A stretch of DNA of 8,298 bases from Ruminococcaceae bacterium UBA2806 (lineage in GTDB: Bacteria > Bacillota > Clostridia > Oscillospirales > Acutalibacteraceae): the NCBI GenBank assembly GCA_002351795.1, contig DEHG01000119.1:6892-15189 (forward strand), written 5' to 3'. The position numbers were made by a program, and so were the translations under genes. The number at the start of each line of letters is the position of its first letter. Positions within the stretch are counted from its first letter, which is position 1. Under the pieces are notes generated by a model, which ran no database searches, was not told the DNA's origin, and saw nothing but the letters and a program-made list of their open reading frames with translations. Shown piece after piece: positions 1 through 6,247 of this stretch.

Positions 1-75
1 ATGTATCTTCACTTTTCTATTCACTCGCTGACTGCTTGAAATGGTTTTCAGAGATTCCCTTATGCTTATTTGTCT

Positions 76-104
76 ATTATATCAGTTTTTTTATCCTGAT
101 ACAA
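76..104 (-). promoter_or_regulatory. Putative extended -10 promoter for a gene left of the window
   Basis: On the minus strand a perfect TATAAT (76-81) is preceded by TGA, giving an extended -10 (TGnTATAAT). A weak -35 TTGTAT (99-104) lies 17 bases upstream. Transcription would start near position 69 and run left out of the window. It lies downstream of the operon terminator, so it probably serves the next gene, which is not visible. An inverted repeat ATCAG-N10-CTGAT (81-100) occupies the spacer and could be an operator, though short repeats of this size also arise by chance. I see no coding sequence in 1-157. Confidence 0.5.
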
Positions 105-157
105 GCTGTTTTTAGAATCACAGGACTATCTCCGATAAATGATAATGCTGATTTATA

Positions 158-213
158 ATAAAAGCAAAACGGGCTGCCGTACTGCGTTTATTTTACGCTT
201 GTGCGACAGCCCC
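158..213 (-). terminator. Rho-independent terminator of the six-gene operon
   Basis: Read on the minus strand, GGGCTGTCG (212-204) pairs with CGGCAGCCC (179-171) through nine pairs including one G-U wobble. An inner GCGT/ACGC stem (198-195 with 187-184) extends the hairpin. The stem is followed by a T-rich tract, GTTTTGCTTTTATT. It begins only about seven bases after the stop codon of the last operon gene, as expected for an operon-ending intrinsic terminator. Confidence 0.9.
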
Positions 214-219
214 ATTATT

Positions 220-801
220 TTACATATTATACATTTCATTGTACTGGCTTTCCGCCTGACTTGCCTTCCTTGCGCCGTTCATGCATCTTGGAGATAAAAG
301 TGAACAATTGTGCCGGCATCCGCTGCATCTCAGACCCCTGAGAAATTCCTCAAGCGTAGGCTTTTCCTCAACCATCTCATCTTCACTTTCTTGCTCTATC
401 TCCTCCTCATACTGCTGCCCGTTATCGTATTCCTGAATGATCTCTTCCGGCGGTTCGGTACTGTCCTCCGTTTCTGTATTGTCCTGTATGGTCACTTCAT
501 TGTTTTCTTCCGGCTCAGACAAAACGGTATCATCTGCGCCTTCACTGCTTTCTTCCATATCAGCAGCAGAAATATCACCTTCGTCTGATATTTCCGGGCT
601 TTCAGTATTGCTGCTCTCAGATGAGTTTTGCACCCTTGATGACAAAGAGCTTTTTTCAGAAGATGTTTCTTCTGTCCGTACGCTTTCGGACTCTGCAATA
701 ATATCTTTGTCCGCCGGAACCATAGCCGAGCTTGCAGCACAGTAGGAAATGCACAGAGCCGCATAAACACAAAGAAACGCTGTAATACTCTTTTTTCTCA
801 T
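220..801 (-). CDS. Exported acidic protein with C-terminal CX2CX3CX6C motif
   Basis: This is a 193-residue protein I cannot assign to a named family. The start is set at 801 because its ATG overlaps the upstream stop codon as ATGA and has AAGGAGG about ten bases upstream; an in-frame ATG at 876 would overlap the previous gene deeply and is unlikely. Residues 1-26 form a basic N-terminus plus hydrophobic core ending S-S-A, a plausible signal peptidase I site. Tyr at -1 before C21 argues against a lipoprotein. Residues 30-148 are low-complexity Glu/Ser/Asp/Thr, probably a disordered linker. The only compact part is residues 148-193, with C159, C162, C166 and C173 plus basic residues (R155, R158, R163, H164, R172). 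The spacing suits a bound metal or Fe-S cluster, or two disulfides. Translational coupling to the CcdA-like membrane protein suggests that protein as its redox or metal partner, which is inference. Confidence 0.85.
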   Translation of the reverse strand: MRKKSITAFLCVYAALCISYCAASSAMVPADKDIIAESESVRTEETSSEKSSLSSRVQNSSESSNTESPEISDEGDISAADMEESSEGADDTVLSEPEENNEVTIQDNTETEDSTEPPEEIIQEYDNGQQYEEEIEQESEDEMVEEKPTLEEFLRGLRCSGCRHNCSLLSPRCMNGARKASQAESQYNEMYNM

Positions 802-1499
802 AACATTACTGCCTCCTTTATCAGACTTACGGAAAACAAAACTATCAGCAGAACATAACAGGAAAGTCTGAACCATTTAAGATACTGCGGTATCTCCTTG
901 TACATTTTTCCTGCAAGTACTCCGGAGATCAGAAGCATAAAAAGCATCGGAGAGACTGTGCTTGCCAGTGCAAAAACTGCACCCAGCAAAGCTGCATATC
1001 CGAGCGGAAGTAAAGATGCATAGCCTGTCATAAGAATAAGCGGCGCACAGGGACTCAGACCATAGCTTATACCCATGCCTATAAGAGCCGCATGATTTGA
1101 TTTTCTGTACTCTGTCTTTTTCGTATGCTCCTTGCAGCCGCCGCAGCTTTTACAGCTTTTGTGTCCTCTGTATTCCCGTATCCAGCCTATGAGCATCCAT
1201 ATACCCATAAAGAGCATAAATATATCAACGATCACCGCAGCTTTTATTCCGAATACATTGCCGCTTTCATCAATGATATTGCTACCGACTATTGAAGCGA
1301 TACAGCAAAGTGAAACTACTGCGATAAGCTTTCCCGAAAAGAAATCAAAGAACCCGATAAACGACTGCTTAATGTTTTTCATATGTGTGGTGAGATAGCC
1401 GTACAGGGCTGCGCTCATGCCCGAACCGCAGCAGGTACCGCAGCCCATACCTACGGATGCAGCAGCAGTAAGACCTTCAACAAATGCAGCTGATATCAC
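798..1499 (-). CDS. CcdA/DsbD-like (SafE/TauE-type) six-helix membrane protein with cysteine motifs
   Basis: A 233-residue polytopic protein starting at GTG (1499), with AGAGGG upstream lying across the preceding gene's stop. Six hydrophobic segments are visible at roughly 5-32, 50-72, 87-108, 136-158, 163-192 and 207-228. TM1 carries C20-G-T-C23-C24-G and TM4 carries G-L-S-P-C151-A-P. A cysteine in TM1 plus an S/P-C-x-P cysteine in TM4 is the layout of CcdA/DsbD electron carriers, which move reducing equivalents from cytoplasmic thioredoxin across the membrane; related SafE/UreH-type proteins are poorly characterised or metal-linked. The strongly basic TM3-TM4 loop contains C116, C119 and C122 (CX2CX2C), and by the positive-inside rule it faces the cytoplasm. 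That loop is not a standard CcdA feature and may bind metal or receive electrons. The gene lies 4 bases after the archerase gene and overlaps the exported cysteine protein by 4. Thiol-redox transport is likelier than metal transport, but sequence alone does not decide. Confidence 0.85.
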   Translation of the reverse strand: MISAAFVEGLTAAASVGMGCGTCCGSGMSAALYGYLTTHMKNIKQSFIGFFDFFSGKLIAVVSLCCIASIVGSNIIDESGNVFGIKAAVIVDIFMLFMGIWMLIGWIREYRGHKSCKSCGGCKEHTKKTEYRKSNHAALIGMGISYGLSPCAPLILMTGYASLLPLGYAALLGAVFALASTVSPMLFMLLISGVLAGKMYKEIPQYLKWFRLSCYVLLIVLFSVSLIKEAVML

Positions 1500-1503
1500 C
1501 TCG

Positions 1504-2289
1504 TCACCCTCTTTCGCTTGCTATAAGCGCCGCACCGACAGCCCCGTTGAACTGCGGATATCGTGCAACATATACATCTCTCATAAGTTCTTCCTCAAAG
1601 GCACGGTGCAGACCAATATTCAATGCTCCCCCGCCTGTCATAAGTATATCTCCGCCCTTTTCGGATCTCTTCATCATCTTGATAATTCTTTTAGCCATAG
1701 ACTGATGCATACCCGCAAGGATATCACAGCGGTCGTATTTTCTTGCAACAAGTGAAATGACCTCGGATTGTGCGAATACAACACATGTGCTGTTGATATC
1801 ACAGGGATTAGTTGCCTGTAGGGAAAGAGGTCCAACATTGTCGATAGTCGTTTCAAGTATCTGGGCAATGACCTCCATGAACTTCCCCGTACCTGCGGCG
1901 CATTTGTCATTCATGCTGAAATTCTTGACATTGTAATTCCCGTCAAGATAGATAATCTTTGAATCCTGTCCCCCTATGTCGATTATCATGCCGGGACGGT
2001 ATTCCTTCGGCGCAGTAAGACGAACTCCGTAGGCGTGTGCCGTTATCTCGGATATATCATCATCCGCTACCTCAAGAACCTTGCGGCTGTAGCCTGTCGC
2101 CATGATATAACCGATATCAGACGGCTTCAGCGAATTTCTTATACATAATTCATTTGCTATTTTACGGGCTGTACCGTCGTTATCAATGCCCGTATTCCTT
2201 ACCATTGTATCAATAACCCGTCCGTTTCCGATAAGCGCCGCTTTCAGATATGTCGAACCGCCGTCAAGACCGATATAATATTTTGCCAT
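1504..2289 (-). CDS. Archerase: ATP-dependent [4Fe-4S] activator of DCCP/2-hydroxyacyl-CoA dehydratase (HgdC/YjiL type)
   Basis: A 261-residue member of the BadF/BadG/BcrA/BcrD/HgdC ATPase family (acetate/sugar kinase-Hsp70-actin fold). A homodimer holds one [4Fe-4S] cluster at its interface, and ATP binding and hydrolysis drive a low-potential electron into the partner enzyme. Visible motifs are the first phosphate loop GLDGGST (7-13), MATGYSR (63-69), the second phosphate loop DIGGQDSK (104-111), NDKCAAGTG (127-135), STCVVFAQSEV (167-177) and TGGGA (218-222). C130 and C169 match the two cluster cysteines known in HgdC of Acidaminococcus fermentans (Cys127 and Cys166), so two monomers would give four ligands. 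Length is typical and no key residue is missing. The start is supported by GGGGAGGAAG six bases upstream. The gene follows the intact DCCP-like gene by 15 bases, the usual arrangement of enzyme next to activator. Confidence 0.96.
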   Translation of the reverse strand: MAKYYIGLDGGSTYLKAALIGNGRVIDTMVRNTGIDNDGTARKIANELCIRNSLKPSDIGYIMATGYSRKVLEVADDDISEITAHAYGVRLTAPKEYRPGMIIDIGGQDSKIIYLDGNYNVKNFSMNDKCAAGTGKFMEVIAQILETTIDNVGPLSLQATNPCDINSTCVVFAQSEVISLVARKYDRCDILAGMHQSMAKRIIKMMKRSEKGGDILMTGGGALNIGLHRAFEEELMRDVYVARYPQFNGAVGAALIASERG

Positions 2290-2304
2290 TTTACTTCCTC
2301 CCCA

Positions 2305-3612
2305 TCAGAACTCTGTCCTCACTGCCGAACGTTTTTCAGGCTCCTGCCTGAGCTTTATAAGCTCGATAAAGGCTTCAATGCGTATCCTGAGCTGTTCGAT
2401 ATCCTCTTCGTTATAGTCGCTTTCAAGCCTGATAACGGGTATGCCAAGCTTGCCCAATTCTTCCTCAATGCGCCTGTATTCAAAATCATAAACAAGACAC
2501 CCCCGCAGCACATGATAGATAACTCCCTGTATCTGATTTTCCTTGATAAGCTGCTTTATGCGGTAAATACGCTGTGAATTGTCCGCAAATGTCGGACAGG
2601 GACAGGGACGCAGCGCACGGTTCGCCAGTGCATTCATCATTCCGTCAAAGCTGTTGTCAGTGATAACGGCAGGATCCCACATTCCACGTTCACCCATACA
2701 AGTCTCGTCTCCTGCGACAATACCTCCGTTTTCCTCGATAAGCAGCGGTATCTTTACATTCGGAAAAACTATCGGCGAGCCTGTCAGAAGTATCCTCGGA
2801 AGCTTTTTTGATGTTACGTTTTTCTTTTCGGCAATTCTCATTTTCAGCGATTCACTTACCTTGTGCAGCGCTCTTCCCCATTCTCCTGCCGTCATATATG
2901 AAGCGGCATTGAGTATCGCCATAGCATGACTTCCTCTGATAAGATAGGGCATTTGCTTTTTCAGCCTGATAAATTCCGAAAGCTCATATTGTGCATAGCC
3001 GACCATGCGGAATGCATCTGAAAGACTTTCATAGGTAATGCGCCTTCCCGTGACATTCTCCAATCTTTCCATAAGATCATAAAGCTGTACTGTAAAATCC
3101 TCGATATCCTCGTCATTTCGTGAAGATGGGATATGCAGAGTCACAACTTCGCACCTGTCTGAAAGCATTCCGGCGATCTTCTTTTTGCAGTCACAGGTTA
3201 TCGGAACTATCATCATTGAGCAGTCCTCATACACGGGCATAAGTCCCGTCTGCTTGAAGCCTGCCACAGCCTTTACAAGCGGACAGGCATCACGGGGTGC
3301 AATATCATCACCGACAGAAAATGCGGTATAGTTTCCGCTGCAAAGTTTTACGGGCATAGCGCCTGCGGCATAGATAAGCTCCGGCGGCGTCATGACACAG
3401 TATGTACCGACAGTGTGACGGAAAGCGCCGCTTTTTGCATGATCCATATTTACATATATTCGTTCAAGGGTATCATAAAAAGGTTCTATTCCATCGGGCG
3501 CACCGCTTAGCTCTTTCAGACGGCGGAGATATTTTGCCGCTGTCTGAGTTTCCTTATTGATAAAGCGCCTGTCCTGTCTTTGTCTGAGCGTTTCAGTCCT
3601 TTTTATCGTCAT
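2305..3612 (-). CDS. Double-cubane cluster protein-like reductase (BCR/HgdB/YjiM superfamily), cysteine-complete
   Basis: A 435-residue protein of the benzoyl-CoA reductase / 2-hydroxyacyl-CoA dehydratase superfamily (COG1775). Its motifs resemble the DCCP/YjiM branch, in which an archerase reduces an [8Fe-9S] double-cubane cluster. Family landmarks in order are PPELIYAAGAMPVKLC (76-91), PRDACPLVK (106-114), PITCDCKKK (137-145), GSPIVFPNVK (278-287), DETCMGER (302-309), RPCPCPTF (335-342), HVLRGCLVYDFE (367-378) and a DCCP-like C-terminus with ESDY (397-400) and EQLRIR (406-411). C91, C110, C140, C305, C337 or C339, and C372 occupy the six ligand positions I expect for the family; C142 and the second cysteine of the 337/339 pair are extras. 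The start is supported by GAGGAA upstream and a 9-base gap from the polyferredoxin gene. A chemically difficult ATP-driven reduction is likely, and the substrate is unknown. An acyl-CoA dehydratase role is possible, but no CoA-related gene is nearby. Confidence 0.9.
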   Translation of the reverse strand: MTIKRTETLRQRQDRRFINKETQTAAKYLRRLKELSGAPDGIEPFYDTLERIYVNMDHAKSGAFRHTVGTYCVMTPPELIYAAGAMPVKLCSGNYTAFSVGDDIAPRDACPLVKAVAGFKQTGLMPVYEDCSMMIVPITCDCKKKIAGMLSDRCEVVTLHIPSSRNDEDIEDFTVQLYDLMERLENVTGRRITYESLSDAFRMVGYAQYELSEFIRLKKQMPYLIRGSHAMAILNAASYMTAGEWGRALHKVSESLKMRIAEKKNVTSKKLPRILLTGSPIVFPNVKIPLLIEENGGIVAGDETCMGERGMWDPAVITDNSFDGMMNALANRALRPCPCPTFADNSQRIYRIKQLIKENQIQGVIYHVLRGCLVYDFEYRRIEEELGKLGIPVIRLESDYNEEDIEQLRIRIEAFIELIKLRQEPEKRSAVRTEF

Positions 3613-3621
3613 AATGATTCC

Positions 3622-4836
3622 TCACTTCTTCGGCGGAGTGCCTCCGCTTTCATAATAAGATGATAGATGTTCCGGCAGCTTTTCGGTGCCTGACATGATC
3701 TTTTTCCTTGAAGATGTATATATTCTTTTGCCAGCAAATGCCATAGACAGTGCATTATCCTCGGGGCAGCAGCGCACACATTCTCCGCACATGATACAGT
3801 TTGCATGAGTGACGTCTGCTTTTTCTCTTTCGGTATATATCATCTTTATCCCCATAGGACAGGCTTCATAGCAGGCGCCGCATTCGGTACAGGACTGACA
3901 GTCCTTTTTGATGCGGAAAAGAGAGATCTTATGGAAAAAGCCCATTATCGTCCCGAGAGGACAGACCGTACAAAATGCCCTGCGCTTGAAGAAACTGCCC
4001 ATCAGCACCAGAACCATTAAAAAGCCGCTGACATAAAGGCTTGTGCTGATTCCTGCAAGTATCGGAGATACTGCCACCGCCGGACAGAAGTTACAGAAAT
4101 TGCCGCCTGCAAAGCACAGCCCGATAAAAACAAGCAGTATGAACCATTTTACCGGAGTGATCGCACTGTACATTTTTTCATTCATTTTTATGCCTTCAGT
4201 ATTTGTCTTTTTGCGAATCTTATCCATTATATCCTGTATAAGACCTACCGGACAAATAAAGCCGCATATCACCCGACCCAATACAAAAATAGATCCCAGT
4301 GTGCTGATAAAGAACAGCAGTATGCTCCCTATCGGCAGTTCAAAAAGCTCATTCAGGTGTGAAAGATAATAACAGCTTGAATTTGTCATTTCCTCGGTAT
4401 TCCATGGACAGGAAAGCACAGGAATGCTCAGGCTCGATATTCCCATACCGAATATCAGACCGCCCCATATAAGAAGAAATGCAGAAGCTATCATGACCAC
4501 CCAGCGTATTATCATAAAAACAGCAGGCTTTTGTTTGGGAGCCTTGCCCCTTGCCTTGCCTGTCCGTACATCTGCAAATCTGCTGTATTTCTTATCGCCC
4601 TTTGCAAGCATACGCCTTAAAAGCACGATAAGAATTATTCCGACTGCCGATAGTCCGATTATGATAAACAAGGGAACAAGCGTTTTCAGATAATCGGATG
4701 ATAACAGCTTTTCGATGCTTGTATCAAAATCATTTGTTTCAAAAACATAGAACGGTATCATCCATGAAAAATAGGCAAGCGCCGCTATTCCTATGCATAT
4801 AAAAACAGTAATAATTATTCTTTTCTTTGATCTCAT
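3622..4836 (-). CDS. NapH/YccM-like membrane polyferredoxin with two C-terminal [4Fe-4S] domains
   Basis: A 404-residue membrane electron-transfer protein (COG0348 type). About six hydrophobic segments are seen, near 8-30, 52-74, 107-132, 167-190, 229-246 and 262-280. A very basic loop at 75-105 should be cytoplasmic. NapH-type cysteine motifs are C191-X3-C195-P, C248-X2-C251-P and C289-X2-C292-P. The C-terminal cytoplasmic part has two bacterial ferredoxin motifs: C316/C319/C322 with C326-P, and C347/C350/C353 with C357-P, plus additional C313 and C356. C143 and C155 sit in a predicted outside loop and may form a disulfide or thiol relay. NapH relatives pass electrons between the membrane or quinol pool and soluble partners. 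Here the gene lies between two DCCP-like genes, and its ATG overlaps the preceding stop as ATGA, so it is the obvious electron donor or acceptor for that complex. The direction of electron flow is not determinable from sequence. Confidence 0.92.
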   Translation of the reverse strand: MRSKKRIIITVFICIGIAALAYFSWMIPFYVFETNDFDTSIEKLLSSDYLKTLVPLFIIIGLSAVGIILIVLLRRMLAKGDKKYSRFADVRTGKARGKAPKQKPAVFMIIRWVVMIASAFLLIWGGLIFGMGISSLSIPVLSCPWNTEEMTNSSCYYLSHLNELFELPIGSILLFFISTLGSIFVLGRVICGFICPVGLIQDIMDKIRKKTNTEGIKMNEKMYSAITPVKWFILLVFIGLCFAGGNFCNFCPAVAVSPILAGISTSLYVSGFLMVLVLMGSFFKRRAFCTVCPLGTIMGFFHKISLFRIKKDCQSCTECGACYEACPMGIKMIYTEREKADVTHANCIMCGECVRCCPEDNALSMAFAGKRIYTSSRKKIMSGTEKLPEHLSSYYESGGTPPKK

Positions 4837-6077
4837 GATACCCTTTTCACCTTCTTTATTTTCTTCTGCGAAAGCATTTCAGAAAAAGCTTCCATGCGTA
4901 TTCTCAGCTGTTCGACATCCTGATACTGATAATCAGTTTCAAGCCTGAAAACGGGTATGCCGTATTCCGAAAGCATAGCTTCTATCCGTTCAAGTTCAAA
5001 ATCATATTCGATCTGACCCTTTAAAATATGACAGACAACACCCTCGATATCTCCTTTTTGTGCAAGAAATAAAATATGATTATACATTACATCATTTTTA
5101 ATGTAAGCAGGAGACGGATCATAATTAAGCCATTTTCTGCAAATTGTTTTTATAAGCTTATCGGTGTTTCCGTGAAGCAGTTTCCGATTATAGATCACCA
5201 TTGATCTCAGCGAAGTGTAATCGACTGTATCGTAAACCGCAAGACCTGCATCTCTGACAAGAAACGGTATCTTATAATTCGGAAACAGGACAGGCGAGCC
5301 GCAAAGCATGACTGCCGGACGATTTTTTTCTGTTCTGACCGAATGTGAGGAATAGTATCCGATCTCCCGTGTAAGCCCTTCAACATGACAGGTCCATTCA
5401 TCAAAAGAATCGGTCAGATAGTAACTGTTCTGCACAAAAAGCCTTGCGGAGTCGGTAATAATATCCGTGCGTCCTCTTGACACTTCAAGAAAACGATGCA
5501 GAGCTGCTCTTGCGGCAGTAACGCTTTTCATGGATGATAATACAGAATTTCTCGTTATTCTTGCGCCGGCATGAGACGCAACAGCAGTACACATTTTCAT
5601 CATCTGTTTTGCATATTTTTCAGCGGCATATTTATCATTTCTGTCCGGCGGAACATCCACAAGGCATATTTTATATCCTTCCGATTTCAGTAAATAGGCT
5701 ATCTTTCTCATGCTGTCGTTTATAAGAGGTATAATGAACAGTGAATCTGAATAATCGATCCCAGGTCTGTGGATATATCCCAGAATTGATCTGCTCACGG
5801 GGTCGGTATCCCTCGGCACAAGCTCATCAGACCATTCTGTCGAACCGAGACTACCGCCTGTAAGCCAACAGGGTTTTGCGCCTGCCGCCATAACAAGCTC
5901 TTCGGGCACAGCCGTTCCGAGTATGACAACATTGTGTTCGCTGTGCCCATAAGCCCATCTGTACGCTGTATCAAGAAACCATTTGAATCCGTCAAGCTTT
6001 GAATTATATTTATACAGCTTATTCAGACTATCATTATATTCTTTATCAAAGCTGTTTTGTATTTTTTTGTTATCCAT
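4833..6077 (-). CDS. Cysteine-less DCCP/HgdB-superfamily paralogue, probable non-catalytic partner subunit
   Basis: A 414-residue homologue of the protein encoded at 2305-3612, recognisable by VPEELVMAAGAKP (57-69), VPRD (87-90), GSPVLFPNYKIP (260-271), EYDFE (357-361) and a C-terminal GIPVFRLETDY...EQLRIR stretch sharing 20 of 30 residues with its neighbour. By my hand alignment every expected cluster ligand is replaced: C91 by T73, C110 by D92, C140 by N120, C305 by D286, C337/C339 by D320/S322, and C372 by Q355. Its remaining cysteines (C70, C138, C163, C230, C259, C313, C349) are at other places. The frame is intact and full length, so this is not simple decay; it probably forms a heterodimer or docking subunit for the intact protein. 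It is the first gene of the operon, with GGAGGGG five bases before the ATG. Binding of a different cofactor cannot be excluded. Confidence 0.88.
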   Translation of the reverse strand: MDNKKIQNSFDKEYNDSLNKLYKYNSKLDGFKWFLDTAYRWAYGHSEHNVVILGTAVPEELVMAAGAKPCWLTGGSLGSTEWSDELVPRDTDPVSRSILGYIHRPGIDYSDSLFIIPLINDSMRKIAYLLKSEGYKICLVDVPPDRNDKYAAEKYAKQMMKMCTAVASHAGARITRNSVLSSMKSVTAARAALHRFLEVSRGRTDIITDSARLFVQNSYYLTDSFDEWTCHVEGLTREIGYYSSHSVRTEKNRPAVMLCGSPVLFPNYKIPFLVRDAGLAVYDTVDYTSLRSMVIYNRKLLHGNTDKLIKTICRKWLNYDPSPAYIKNDVMYNHILFLAQKGDIEGVVCHILKGQIEYDFELERIEAMLSEYGIPVFRLETDYQYQDVEQLRIRMEAFSEMLSQKKIKKVKRVS

Positions 6078-6100
6078 TGTGACCCCTCCGGTATTGTTTT

Positions 6101-6114
6101 TACTGTATACAGTA
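6101..6114. promoter_or_regulatory. Perfect 14-bp palindrome, probable operator
   Basis: TACTGTATACAGTA is perfectly self-complementary. It overlaps the last four bases of the predicted -10 box of the operon promoter and its likely transcription start, about 24 bases upstream of the first ATG. A dimeric repressor bound here would block initiation. The TGTATACA core resembles sites of several GntR-type and other winged-helix repressors, but no regulator gene is in the window, so its family is a guess. Confidence 0.6.
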
Positions 6115-6138
6115 TATTTCAGATAAAGGGAATCTCAA
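6111..6138 (-). promoter_or_regulatory. Predicted sigma-A-type promoter of the six-gene operon
   Basis: On the minus strand TTGAGA (6138-6133, 5 of 6 matches to TTGACA) is separated by 16 bases from TATACT (6116-6111, 5 of 6 matches to TATAAT). Initiation about 7 bases downstream would give a leader of roughly 25 nt containing the GGAGGGG ribosome binding site (about 6083-6089). The fit of position, spacing, short leader and overlapping palindrome makes this the best promoter candidate for the operon. Confidence 0.65.
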
Positions 6139-6197
6139 TGGAATATATTTGGAATTTTTGTGGAATTATTGGCTCCGTTCCTGATTTTTCCCGATTT

Positions 6198-6247
6198 TAA
6201 AAAAATAAAGCCCCAGCAAAGTATAACACCATATTGGTGCTGTACTC
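6198..6247 (-). terminator. Weak terminator-like hairpin upstream of the operon promoter
   Basis: On the minus strand AGCACCA (6241-6235) pairs with TGGTGTT (6231-6225) around a three-base loop, with one wobble pair. A further CAGC/GCTG pairing could close a larger structure that includes the following GCTGGGGCTTTA. Seven consecutive T residues follow (6205-6199). It would end minus-strand transcripts coming from the small ORF or glycosyltransferase gene. The distance from the best stem to the T tract is longer than ideal, so this is tentative. Confidence 0.35.

Noticed and set aside
279..801. Lipoprotein assignment for the exported protein (C11, C17 or C21 as lipobox cysteine)
   Set aside because: None of these cysteines has an acceptable -1 residue; Tyr precedes C21 and Leu precedes C11 and C17. 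A signal peptidase I site or an uncleaved anchor fits better.
802..876. Upstream in-frame ATG (876) as the start of the exported protein
   Set aside because: It would overlap the membrane-protein gene by about 80 bases and put a charged stretch before the signal peptide. The ATGA overlap at 801 with a GGAGG site is better.
310..5725. Open frames on the plus strand across the operon
   Set aside because: They lie antisense to well-supported genes, lack ribosome binding sites, and read as low-complexity or composition-driven sequence without recognisable domains.
6126..6136. AAGGGAATCTC (6126-6136) as the inverted partner of GAGATTCCCTT (51-61), flanking the operon
   Set aside because: An 11-base match between two sites in 8 kb is expected by chance, and flanking bases do not extend the similarity.
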